From: Sphingomonadales bacterium
GTDB taxonomy: Bacteria; Pseudomonadota; Alphaproteobacteria; Sphingomonadales; Sphingomonadaceae
DNA length: 64,000 nucleotides
Assembly: GCA_025356275.1 (NCBI GenBank)
Contig: JANXUK010000132.1
Location: 1-64,000 of the forward strand
Direction of reading: 5' to 3'
How positions within the stretch are numbered: position 1 is the first letter of the stretch; each line of letters begins with the position of its first letter. A program made the translations under genes and the position numbers. The notes under the pieces are model-generated. The model searched no databases. It was not told the origin of the DNA and worked only from the letters and a program-made list of their open reading frames with translations. Below are positions 1-7,299 of the stretch, piece by piece.

Positions 1-18
1 GGCGCACCAACTCTACCC

Positions 19-187
19 CTAGTGGATTGATTTTGACATTGGCATCCCCTGGCGATTGTGATGGGTCTGCAAATGTCAAAATCGTAAAATCCACTAGAAT
101 CAAAATCTTCTAGTGGTCCGAAAAGATTCTGACATTCGAGCGCGACTTGGCCTCAAGCGGTATCGAATGTCAGAATCGGACCACTAG
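19..187. repeat. Double-hairpin CTAGTGG repeat, copy A
   Basis: Two consecutive palindromes, 19-97 and 110-187, each begin CTAGTGG and end CCACTAG, joined by a 12-bp AT-rich linker (98-109). Inside each, a second stem carries GACATT paired with AATGTC, enclosing a loop of about 20-30 nt. A 4-nt bulge lies in the linker-facing arm of each hairpin. The copy is the reverse complement of copy B (36852-37020), with six differences over 169 bp counted by eye. The right-hand CTAG (184-187) contains the stop codon of pckG. No ORF of credible composition lies inside. It could be a MITE or a REPIN-like element, or a structured terminator that has spread; I cannot tell which. Confidence 0.9.
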
Positions 188-2016
188 GCCATCGCCAACC
201 GCCGCTCCAGCGCGGCCTGCTCGGCGCTCATCGCCTCAGGGAGAGTGCCCAGCCGTTCCAGATCGCTGCGGTTGCCGGCCGCTTCGCTGCGCCACATCGC
301 GGTATCGACGTCCAGAAGCTGCTCCATCGCGCCATCGGGCAGGACCAGTCCCGCCAGATCCAGCGCGTCGGGGGCGGGCAGGCGGCCGATCGGGCTGTCG
401 AGCGCGGCGGCGGTGCCCTCGCAGCGTTCGGCAATCCATTTGAGCACCCGGACATTGTCGCCAAAGCCGGGCCACAGGAACTTGCCATCGGCCTTGCGGA
501 ACCAGTTGACCAGATAGATGCCCGGCAGATGGGCGCCGCCATCGGCAACCTTGCCGGCCAGATCGATCCAGTGCTGAAAATAGCGCCCGATGTCATAACC
601 GCAGAACGGCAGCATCGCGAAGGGATCGCGGCGCAGCTCGCCAATGGCGTTCTCTGCCGCAGCGGTGCCTTCGGATGCGACATTGGCCGCGAGGTAAACC
701 CCGTGGTTCCAATCGAGCGCCTCCACCACCAACGGCACCGAAGTCGCCCGGCGCCCTCCGAACAAAATCGCCGAGATCGGCACGCCGGCCGGATCGTTCC
801 ACTCCGCCGCGATGGACGGGCACTGCTCCGCAGGCACGGTAAAGCGCGCGTTGGGATGCGCCGCGGGCTGACCAGAGGTGGGATCATAGGCCTGCCCCCG
901 CCAGTCGATCAGGCCAATGGGCGGGGTATCGGTCAACCCCTCCCACCACACATCGCCATCGCTGGTCAGCGCGGTGTTGGTGTAGATGGCATTGGCATAG
1001 AGCGTTTCGACCGCATTGTGGTTGGTCTTGGGACCAGTGCCCGGGGCGACCCCGAAGAAGCCCGCCTCGGGATTGATGGCATAGAGCCGGCCGTCCGCCC
1101 CGGGGCGCATCCAGGCGATATCATCGCCCACGGTTTCGACCTTCCAGCCCGGGATCGTCGAATCGAGCATCGCCATGTTGGTCTTGCCGCAAGCCGAGGG
1201 GAACGCGGCGGTAATGTAATGGGTACGACCCGCGTCGCTGGTCAGCTTGAGGATCAGCATATGTTCGGCCAGCCAGCCCTGATCGCGGGCCATCACGCTG
1301 GCGATCCGCAGCGCCAGGCATTTCTTGCCGAGCAGCGCATTGCCGCCATAGCCCGAGCCATAGGACCATATCTCGCGCGTTTCCGGGTAATGGACGATCC
1401 ACTTTTCCTCATTGCACGGCCACGCCACATCGGCGACGCCCGGGTTCAGCGGCATGCCGACCGAATGGACGCAAGGCACGAAAAACCCGTCATCGCCCAG
1501 CATGTCGAGCGCCGGCTGGCCCATCCGCGTCATAATCCGCATCGACAGCACGACATAGGCGCTGTCCGTGATCTCCACCCCGATCACGCTTTTATCCGAG
1601 CCGATCGGCCCCATGCAGAACGGCACGACATACATCACGCGCCCGGCCATGCAGCCATCGAACAATGTGTTCAGCGTGGCGCGCGTATCGGCGGGATCGC
1701 GCCAGTTGTTGGTGCGCCCGGCGTCGGCCTCGTGCTCGGAACAGATGAAGGTGCGACTTTCCACCCGCGCCACATCGCGCGGATCGGAGCGCGCGTAAAA
1801 GCTGTTGGGGCGCTTGGCCGGATCAAGCCGGACCATCGTGCCGGCATCGACCAGCTCGTCCGACAGCCGCCGCCACTCCGCCTCCGACCCATCGCACCAG
1901 ACAATGTCGGCCGGTCGGGTCAGCGCCGCAATCTCGCGCACCCAGGCCAGCAAGCGCGAGTGGCCGATTACCGCATGGTCGTTCACAACAGCGCCGGAAT
2001 TTGCAACGTCAGGCAA
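184..2016 (-). CDS. pckG: Phosphoenolpyruvate carboxykinase (GTP)
   Basis: Converts oxaloacetate plus GTP to phosphoenolpyruvate, GDP and CO2, the first committed step of gluconeogenesis from TCA intermediates; cytosolic. The 610-residue length is normal for the GTP-dependent family, and the nucleotide loop [12 protein letters not shown] near residue 275 contains the family's reactive cysteine. Conserved stretches such as EVE/RTFICS and [15 protein letters not shown] also fit. The start at MPDVANSG is the first in-frame Met and leaves a 263-bp divergent spacer to the cyclase gene at 2280. The protein ends Ala-Met-Ala and its TAG stop lies inside the terminal CTAG of repeat copy A, so the repeat begins exactly at the end of the gene. 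Confidence 0.96.
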   Translation of the reverse strand: MPDVANSGAVVNDHAVIGHSRLLAWVREIAALTRPADIVWCDGSEAEWRRLSDELVDAGTMVRLDPAKRPNSFYARSDPRDVARVESRTFICSEHEADAGRTNNWRDPADTRATLNTLFDGCMAGRVMYVVPFCMGPIGSDKSVIGVEITDSAYVVLSMRIMTRMGQPALDMLGDDGFFVPCVHSVGMPLNPGVADVAWPCNEEKWIVHYPETREIWSYGSGYGGNALLGKKCLALRIASVMARDQGWLAEHMLILKLTSDAGRTHYITAAFPSACGKTNMAMLDSTIPGWKVETVGDDIAWMRPGADGRLYAINPEAGFFGVAPGTGPKTNHNAVETLYANAIYTNTALTSDGDVWWEGLTDTPPIGLIDWRGQAYDPTSGQPAAHPNARFTVPAEQCPSIAAEWNDPAGVPISAILFGGRRATSVPLVVEALDWNHGVYLAANVASEGTAAAENAIGELRRDPFAMLPFCGYDIGRYFQHWIDLAGKVADGGAHLPGIYLVNWFRKADGKFLWPGFGDNVRVLKWIAERCEGTAAALDSPIGRLPAPDALDLAGLVLPDGAMEQLLDVDTAMWRSEAAGNRSDLERLGTLPEAMSAEQAALERRLAMA

Positions 2017-2279
2017 TGCAGGTCCTTCCCATGATCAACGGCGCCACGCGCCCCGGCCCCCCATGCCACCTTCCAACACCAATGGCGAGGGCATGCGACG
2101 GGCATTTGCGAAATTTGCCGCGCTATGGCCGCTATGTTTGTAACAGGGCGCCATGATCGGCGCCGGCAGTGCGGGGCAACGTTTTATCCCGGCGACATTT
2201 GTTTGCTTTGCCCGCCGAACCTGATCATTGCCATGACCGGCGGATGGGGCAAATAGGCCTCCGGGGAGTAGCTGGCGTT

Positions 2280-4181
2280 ATGAGCGGGATTTGCGGAATC
2301 GTTAGGCTGGATGGCGGCGACGTGGCGCGCGGCGATGTGATGCGTCAGATGGCGGCGCTGGCGCATCTGGGCGCGGACCGGGCGGATGTGGTCTGTGAGG
2401 GTCGTATCGGCATGGGCCGAAGGCTGATGGCGGTGACGCGCGAGGATGCACTGGACCGTCAGCCGGTGCGCGGGCCTGGGTTCCTGCTGGTCGCCGATTG
2501 CCGGATCGATAACCGCGAGGTTTTGGCCGAAATGCTGGGCCTTGCCCCGGACGCTCTGGCAAAAATGGCCGATGCCGCTTTGATCGGTGCGGCATGGGCG
2601 CGGTGGGGGGCGGAGTGTGTCGAACATCTGCTTGGCGATTTCGCTTTCGCGGTGTGGGAGGAGGCGGCGCGGCGCCTGACTTTGGCGCGCGATCACATGG
2701 GTCAGCGCCATCTGTTCTATCACCGGGGTGAGGGGTTCTTTGCCTTTGCCACCGAGAATCGCGGACTTTTCGCTTTGCCCGAGGTGCCGCGCCGGCTCGA
2801 CGAGGATGCGGCGGTGCTGCGGCTGGCCCGGATCGAACACCGCGATGCGCGCGCGCCGGGCGAGACCTTTCATGTCGGGATCAACGCGCTTCCGGGGGGC
2901 CGGATGCTGGTGCTCGATGGCGCAAGTGGCTGCGAGGTTCGTCAATATTGGGACCCCCATGCCGCGCCCGAACACCTTGGTCGCGACGAGGCCTATTATC
3001 GCACGGCCTATGCGGCGGTGCTGGGTGAGGCGGTGGCGTGCCGGGTGCGGCGGGCCATGGCGCCGGCGGCGCTGATGCTCAGTGGCGGGTTCGATTCGGG
3101 TTCGATCGCAGCGCTGGGCTCTCCGGTCGCGGCGGCGGGGTTGGTCGCGTTGTCCTCGGTAATGGCCGAGGGATATGCCGGGCCGATCAGGCATGCGCGC
3201 GAATATGTCGAGTATCTGCGCCGGCATCTGCCGCATCTGACCGTGCGTTATCTGACTGCCGAGACCATCGACCTGATCGACGGTATGGAAGCCGATTTTG
3301 CCACGCATAATGATCCACACAGCCCCAACCGCGCGATAAACAGCGCCTTGCTGCGCGAGGCCCGGGCCGCCGGCGCGCGGGTAATGATGGATGGGCACGG
3401 CGGGGATTATACGCTCAACCCGCGCGGTATCGGCTTTATCGCGCGGCTGATCCGGGCAGGGCGGCTGGTGCGGTCATTGCGCGAATTCCGGATGGGGCGG
3501 CGGCATCTCGGGCTGTCGCGGTGGGCGATGTTCAAGCGCGAGGTGCTCTGGGAACTGGCGCCGCAATGGCTGAAGCAAATCCGACAGCGCGAGTGGATGG
3601 GGCTGAGCAATGCCGTGTCCACGATGCCGCTGGCGGCCGATGTACTGTCACGGTATCGGCCGGGGGCCGCACGCGAGGACGATAATTTCGTGGGCGCCAA
3701 GGCTGCGCATTTGCGGGTGCTGCGCAAGATACAGGGCGGGCAGGCGATGGGCACCTCGATCCATGCCGCGCATCACGGGCTGGAGTTCACCCAGCCGTTC
3801 CATGACAAGCGCGTGGTTGAGCTGGGGATGGCCATCCCCGAGGATATTCAGGTGCAAAACGGGCAAGTGCGCTGGCTCGCCAAGACCGCGCTGGCCGGGG
3901 TGCTGCCGCCGGAGTTCCTCAACCGGCGTCCGGCCAACGATCCGCTCGACCCCGATTTTGCCGCGATGATGGAGCGGGCGCGACCGCGCGTTCTGGCGGA
4001 GCTGGCGCGGATGGAGGCGGGGGGCAAGCTCTCCGACCTGTTCGATTTTGCGGAAATCCGCCGCCGCCTGACCCGCGAGATGCGCGAGGGCAATGCCTGG
4101 GATCAGATGCCGGTGGGGCAGGGGATGAGCGCGTTCATCACCGCGCGCTATGTGCAGTGGTTTCGCGGGGATAATTGCTGA
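2280..4181 (+). CDS. Asparagine synthetase-like protein, probable lasso peptide cyclase (C protein)
   Basis: The 633-residue protein has an N-terminal class II glutaminase-like domain and a C-terminal ATP-pyrophosphatase domain with the loop SGGFDSG near residue 267. In lasso peptide pathways this family adenylates an Asp/Glu side chain in the core and closes the macrolactam. The protein begins MSGICGIV, so the cysteine is residue 5 and not the N-terminal nucleophile of true glutamine-dependent asparagine synthetases. That argues against glutaminase activity and for the cyclase role. GGGGAG lies 11 nt before the ATG. It is convergent with the B1/B2 operon at 4605-5331. A genuine asparagine synthetase is the alternative, made unlikely by the context. 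Confidence 0.8.
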   Translation: MSGICGIVRLDGGDVARGDVMRQMAALAHLGADRADVVCEGRIGMGRRLMAVTREDALDRQPVRGPGFLLVADCRIDNREVLAEMLGLAPDALAKMADAALIGAAWARWGAECVEHLLGDFAFAVWEEAARRLTLARDHMGQRHLFYHRGEGFFAFATENRGLFALPEVPRRLDEDAAVLRLARIEHRDARAPGETFHVGINALPGGRMLVLDGASGCEVRQYWDPHAAPEHLGRDEAYYRTAYAAVLGEAVACRVRRAMAPAALMLSGGFDSGSIAALGSPVAAAGLVALSSVMAEGYAGPIRHAREYVEYLRRHLPHLTVRYLTAETIDLIDGMEADFATHNDPHSPNRAINSALLREARAAGARVMMDGHGGDYTLNPRGIGFIARLIRAGRLVRSLREFRMGRRHLGLSRWAMFKREVLWELAPQWLKQIRQREWMGLSNAVSTMPLAADVLSRYRPGAAREDDNFVGAKAAHLRVLRKIQGGQAMGTSIHAAHHGLEFTQPFHDKRVVELGMAIPEDIQVQNGQVRWLAKTALAGVLPPEFLNRRPANDPLDPDFAAMMERARPRVLAELARMEAGGKLSDLFDFAEIRRRLTREMREGNAWDQMPVGQGMSAFITARYVQWFRGDNC

Positions 4182-4417
4182 CACGCGAAACGGCGCAACG
4201 ATGATCGGACCGCAATTTCGCGCGGAGTGATTCGGCGACTGCGCTTACACACGGATAATGAGGCGACCCCGAAAATCCCCAGCATCGCCACAGCTAAGCG
4301 TATGTGCGAAGGAATTATCGTGCAATATTATATGGTTGAGGCACGATTTTCAGACAGTGCTAGATTCCAGCTGATGTGTCCAACGGCGAAACTGGTCGAG
4401 TAATGATGCTGAGCTAC

Positions 4418-4534
4418 TCACGATGCAGGCATACCTGCGATATCCTGATCCGTCTGGGCGGTGATCACGCGCGGCTTGGTCCAAGGCTTGCGATCCGCAG
4501 TTACTGGAACGACCGTGACCAAAACTTGTGACAT
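4418..4534 (-). CDS. Candidate lasso precursor peptide, short and possibly degenerate
   Basis: A 38-codon ORF lies about 70 nt downstream of the B2 gene on the same strand. The centre of the peptide reads RKPWTKPRVITAQTDQDIAG and the last residues are MPAS. An aromatic-x-Lys-Pro leader motif followed about 11 residues later by the core start is what I recall for kinase-associated lasso precursors of the paeninodin type, and a C-terminal Ser is the known phosphorylation site there. By that spacing the core would be only AGMPAS, with no Asp/Glu at position 7-9 to form a ring, and Asp replaces the usual Thr at -2. No clear ribosome-binding site precedes the ATG. It is therefore either a decayed precursor, a divergent one, or chance. 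Confidence 0.35.
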   Translation of the reverse strand: MSQVLVTVVPVTADRKPWTKPRVITAQTDQDIAGMPAS

Positions 4535-4604
4535 AGGCCGACCCGCGATTGAATGGCGCTGATATCAAGCAAAGCTGAAAAGAACAGCCCGTTGTGCTCG
4601 CAAT

Positions 4605-5084
4605 TTAGCGATAGCACCCGATGCACGCGAAGCCCTTCCGGACCGGATAGCCGGTGACCGCTACGCCCGCCGCATCGAGCCACGCATGGTTGTCGAAATG
4701 GGCGTTGACCCCATGCGCGCTGCCGATTGAGAGCGTGCTGGCGATGCCGCGTCGGGCCAGCATTGCGCGCGCTGCCAACGCTTGCGGCAGGCATACCGCG
4801 CGGAACGGCACCCGCTCCGCCACGCTGCGCACCGCCCAGCCGACCTTGCGCGCCGAGGCCGCCGCATCCTCGTTATCGCCGGGGTCGCCGCTGGCCGGGG
4901 CGGGGGGCGCAGGTTCGGGGCTACCCGGCGGGACCATCGGGCCGAGCCAGCGCGAGGTCCACCGGAATGGCAGCAATCGCAGCGACCCCTCAGCCAGGGC
5001 CAGCATCATCACCGCCTCTGCGATCAACGCCAGATGGCGCGGGCGCAAGTGGTGCAGCTTAAGCCGCGCGGCTGATCGCGCCAT
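4605..5084 (-). CDS. Lasso peptide biosynthesis B2 protein (transglutaminase-like leader protease)
   Basis: Cysteine protease of the transglutaminase fold that removes the precursor leader before cyclisation. With the ATG at 5084 the protein is 159 residues. The expected triad is visible as Cys98 (VCLPQALAAR), His133 (NHAWL) and Asp137. A Pro/Ala-rich linker occupies about residues 51-66. The chosen start overlaps the end of the B1 gene by 26 nt, typical of translationally coupled split B1/B2 pairs; the frame stays open upstream to 5144, but that would overlap B1 further. The downstream neighbour is the candidate precursor. Confidence 0.85.
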   Translation of the reverse strand: MARSAARLKLHHLRPRHLALIAEAVMMLALAEGSLRLLPFRWTSRWLGPMVPPGSPEPAPPAPASGDPGDNEDAAASARKVGWAVRSVAERVPFRAVCLPQALAARAMLARRGIASTLSIGSAHGVNAHFDNHAWLDAAGVAVTGYPVRKGFACIGCYR

Positions 5085-5331
5085 GGCCGGCCAGCTCGTC
5101 GAGAAAGGCGGTGAGTTCGGCGCGGCACGCCTCAGGCGACACATCGAAGCTGGCGATCAGCTCTGCCTCAAGCGCGGCGACATCGCGCGGCGCCTCCAGC
5201 AAGTGCCAGATTTCCGCACCCAACGCGTTGACCCCGACGATATGCCCGGTGGCGCCGTTCATCATCACCACCTCGTCATCGACCTTGGCCGAGAGCCAGT
5301 CGGGGGAACGGCTGATCATCATCGGGGGCAT
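5059..5331 (-). CDS. PqqD-like RiPP recognition protein (lasso B1)
   Basis: A 90-residue PqqD/RRE-family protein that binds the precursor leader and presents it to the B2 protease. The characteristic segment runs through GHIVGVNALGAEIWHLLE (about residues 29-46) and is followed by a second helical half ending in FLDELAGHGAI. GAGAGG lies directly before the ATG; a start at the internal Met-Met four codons later is possible. The gene follows the sulfotransferase by 6 nt and overlaps B2, so the four minus-strand genes read as one operon. Confidence 0.85.
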   Translation of the reverse strand: MPPMMISRSPDWLSAKVDDEVVMMNGATGHIVGVNALGAEIWHLLEAPRDVAALEAELIASFDVSPEACRAELTAFLDELAGHGAISRAA

Positions 5332-5337
5332 CCTCTC

Positions 5338-6225
5338 TCAAACACTGTCGGGCGCATAACCGAGCCGGTCCATCATTGCGCCATGCGTTGCCTCGATGCT
5401 GCGTGCCTGCGCCGCTGTCAACTCGTCACGCCAGCCGCCGGCGATGCCGCGGCGGAAGAAATTGCCGCGCGGTCCTTCGCGAAAGCCGCTGGCCTGTTCC
5501 TGTTCGCGCAATTGTTCGAAATCGGCGAAGCGGGCGGCGCGGGCGATGGTTTCGGCGTCCTCGCTTTGCCCGGCAAACGCCAGTAGCCCGGTCAGAGCCG
5601 AAGGCGGATCGCGCCGCATATCCTCATAGCGCAGCAGGTGGAGCGGGATGTCGGTCTGATCGAGCCAGCTGGCGTTGAAACCGCTCCACCCGGGCAGCAT
5701 CTGGCGCAACTGGTTGGGTTGACGGTCGCGGTGGCCGCAGAACGCGGCTGCGGGGTCGTTCATAAAGGCGATGGCGGTGTCGATGTCGCTGCCATTGTGA
5801 TGCGCCAGGCTAGGCGCGACATCGCGGGGGTCGCGGACGATCAGGACCGCAGCGCTGGCCGCCGCCGCGCCGCCCATCACCGCCGTGCCCCGGTCGTTCA
5901 GCGTATAGGCATCGTGGCTCTTGCCATAGCGGATGGCATTGCCGTCGCCCGCCTCGCCATCCCGTGCGTCGAGCAGCGCATCGTCATCATAGCTCGCAAT
6001 ATGCGCCAGCGCCGCCGGGCGCAGCCGGTCTATCTCCTCATGGCTGAGCAGGCCGGAATCGAGAAACGTAGCGAAATCGAACGCAGCGCGGGCCGATGAC
6101 ATGCCGCCGCGCAACGGCAGGTTGTTGATGTCGACTGGCGCATCGACGGCGCGCAGATTGGCCAGCAGCATCCGCGCCCAAGTGTTGCCCGATTTGGGAT
6201 AGGAAGCGAGCCAGACGGTTTTCAC
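5338..6225 (-). CDS. Sulfotransferase, probable RiPP tailoring enzyme
   Basis: PAPS-dependent sulfotransferase of 295 residues. The 5'-phosphosulfate loop SYPKSGNTWARML occupies residues 8-20, and the 3'-phosphate-binding motif VRDPRDVAPS lies at about 130-139. A GTG start at 6225 puts this loop at the usual distance from the N-terminus; the ATG at the kinase/sulfotransferase junction is out of frame. It sits 10 nt behind the kinase and 6 nt before B1, so its likely substrate is the peptide or its phosphorylated form. That role is inferred from context; the fold assignment is firm. Confidence 0.85.
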   Translation of the reverse strand: MKTVWLASYPKSGNTWARMLLANLRAVDAPVDINNLPLRGGMSSARAAFDFATFLDSGLLSHEEIDRLRPAALAHIASYDDDALLDARDGEAGDGNAIRYGKSHDAYTLNDRGTAVMGGAAAASAAVLIVRDPRDVAPSLAHHNGSDIDTAIAFMNDPAAAFCGHRDRQPNQLRQMLPGWSGFNASWLDQTDIPLHLLRYEDMRRDPPSALTGLLAFAGQSEDAETIARAARFADFEQLREQEQASGFREGPRGNFFRRGIAGGWRDELTAAQARSIEATHGAMMDRLGYAPDSV

Positions 6226-6235
6226 AAGGCTGGCT

Positions 6236-7174
6236 TCATAAGGCAGGCGCAAGGCCGATCTGCGCCCAATGCTCCTGCAATTGGTCGAGCGCGGCGCCCA
6301 TCCGCTTGAAGCCCAGCTTGCGGGTGAACGTATAGATCCCCGCATGACCGGCGATGGCGGCGGCTGCATGGAAATAGCTGGCGTTCTGGCCCAGCCGGCG
6401 CACCATCTGAGGCCGATAAGCGTTCCGCCGCAGCAGCAGCGCGGCATCGACGATATTGGCGCGTGCGATGCCCGGCTCCATTCCGGTCCGTGCCTCACGC
6501 AGCACGTAGATCGCGCCCAACGGCAACGGCGCCGTCATCGCGCCACTAGGCGCGACATAGAATTTCTCCAGTACCGGGCGCACCCGCTCCTGCCGTCGTT
6601 CGCCCAGATCGAGACGTATGACGGCCTCGTGCCACAGTTTGAGTTGACGCCCATCGGGATGGACCAGCGGCGACGCACCCGGACGCAGCGACAGCGCGCA
6701 CATATCATCGCCGACCAGCGCAAAGCCGCGCGCGCCCAGCGCGGCGGCGAGCGTCGACTTGCCGGCCCCCGACACGCCGGCAAACAGCACCGCGCGCGGA
6801 CCATCGGGGCCATCCACCGCCACCGCGCTGGCATGCAGGACCAGCCTCTCGCGCTGATGCAGCAGCATGCCGAACACCGTGCCCAGCAGGAATATCGGAA
6901 CATCGGCGAGCGCAGCCTCGCAGGCCACGGCGTAGGTGATTCGGGCGCCGTCCGACAAGTGGAAGCGCGCTACGTCGGGCACTTCGATCAAACACTCGCT
7001 GGCGGCGATATGCCAGTTCGGGCCATGCGCGATGGCGCCCGCTATTGCGCCGGGCACCACGCCGCGCCGGATCGTGACCGGCTGTGCGGTGGCATCCGGG
7101 AGGGCTGGCTCATCGACCCCGGGCAAGTGGATGTCGCTATGGGCATCGATGCCGCAGATTCGATAACTGAACAT
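6236..7174 (-). CDS. HPr kinase/phosphorylase-like peptide kinase
   Basis: A 312-residue protein with a P-loop GVSGAGKST at residues 133-141 and a following GDDMCALS segment, as in the C-terminal domain of HPr kinase/phosphorylase. The N-terminal ~110 residues do not resemble the HPrK N-domain. Kinases of this kind in lasso clusters phosphorylate the C-terminal Ser of the precursor or product (paeninodin-type, from memory). A good Shine-Dalgarno GGAGG lies 5 nt before the ATG at 7174, so this is the first gene of the operon kinase-sulfotransferase-B1-B2. No PTS phosphocarrier gene is nearby, which argues against carbon-catabolite signalling. Confidence 0.8.
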   Translation of the reverse strand: MFSYRICGIDAHSDIHLPGVDEPALPDATAQPVTIRRGVVPGAIAGAIAHGPNWHIAASECLIEVPDVARFHLSDGARITYAVACEAALADVPIFLLGTVFGMLLHQRERLVLHASAVAVDGPDGPRAVLFAGVSGAGKSTLAAALGARGFALVGDDMCALSLRPGASPLVHPDGRQLKLWHEAVIRLDLGERRQERVRPVLEKFYVAPSGAMTAPLPLGAIYVLREARTGMEPGIARANIVDAALLLRRNAYRPQMVRRLGQNASYFHAAAAIAGHAGIYTFTRKLGFKRMGAALDQLQEHWAQIGLAPAL

Positions 7175-7251
7175 GGTGCCTCCGCTGGGTCTCGCCCTAT
7201 GGCACGGACTTGCGGAGATTGGAACGATGCGGCTGACTCAGGCATATCCTG

Positions 7252-7286
7252 CCCCCGATCTGGCGCGTTTCGCGCCGGATCGGGGG
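7252..7286 (-). terminator. Terminator-like hairpin after rhlE
   Basis: A 16-bp near-perfect stem, CCCCCGATCTGGCGCG paired with CGCGCCGGATCGGGGG around a TTT loop, with one T-G mismatch. It starts 14 nt past the stop codon of the helicase gene and separates it from the RiPP operon on the same strand. No T-run follows, so it may be a barrier or mRNA-end stabiliser more than a canonical intrinsic terminator. Confidence 0.6.
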
Positions 7287-7299
7287 GGATTGCTTTAGG

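Noticed and set aside
147..443. Plus-strand ORF that starts inside repeat copy A (MASSGIECQN...) and continues against pckG; a similar frame occurs at copy B (36665-36892, minus)
   Set aside because: The N-terminus is a translation of the repeat and the rest is antisense to pckG or intergenic. The shared start shows repeat homology, not a protein family.
529..2034. A 501-codon frame antisense to pckG
   Set aside because: Composition is that of a high-GC shadow frame (runs of His, Arg, Ala). pckG on the other strand has clear motifs over the same interval.
2041..2279. The pckG-cyclase spacer, searched on both strands for a lasso precursor
   Set aside because: Only frames of 16-26 codons without leader motif or core-like sequence were found.
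4350..4568. A 72-codon minus-strand frame in the 4182-4604 gap, considered as lasso precursor
   Set aside because: No aromatic-x-Lys-Pro leader motif and no plausible ring-forming core. The 38-codon frame at 4418-4534 in another frame fits better.
7042..7245. A 67-codon minus-strand frame overlapping the kinase start, considered as precursor
   Set aside because: It runs through the kinase gene in another frame, has no leader-like motif, and the kinase ribosome-binding site lies inside it.
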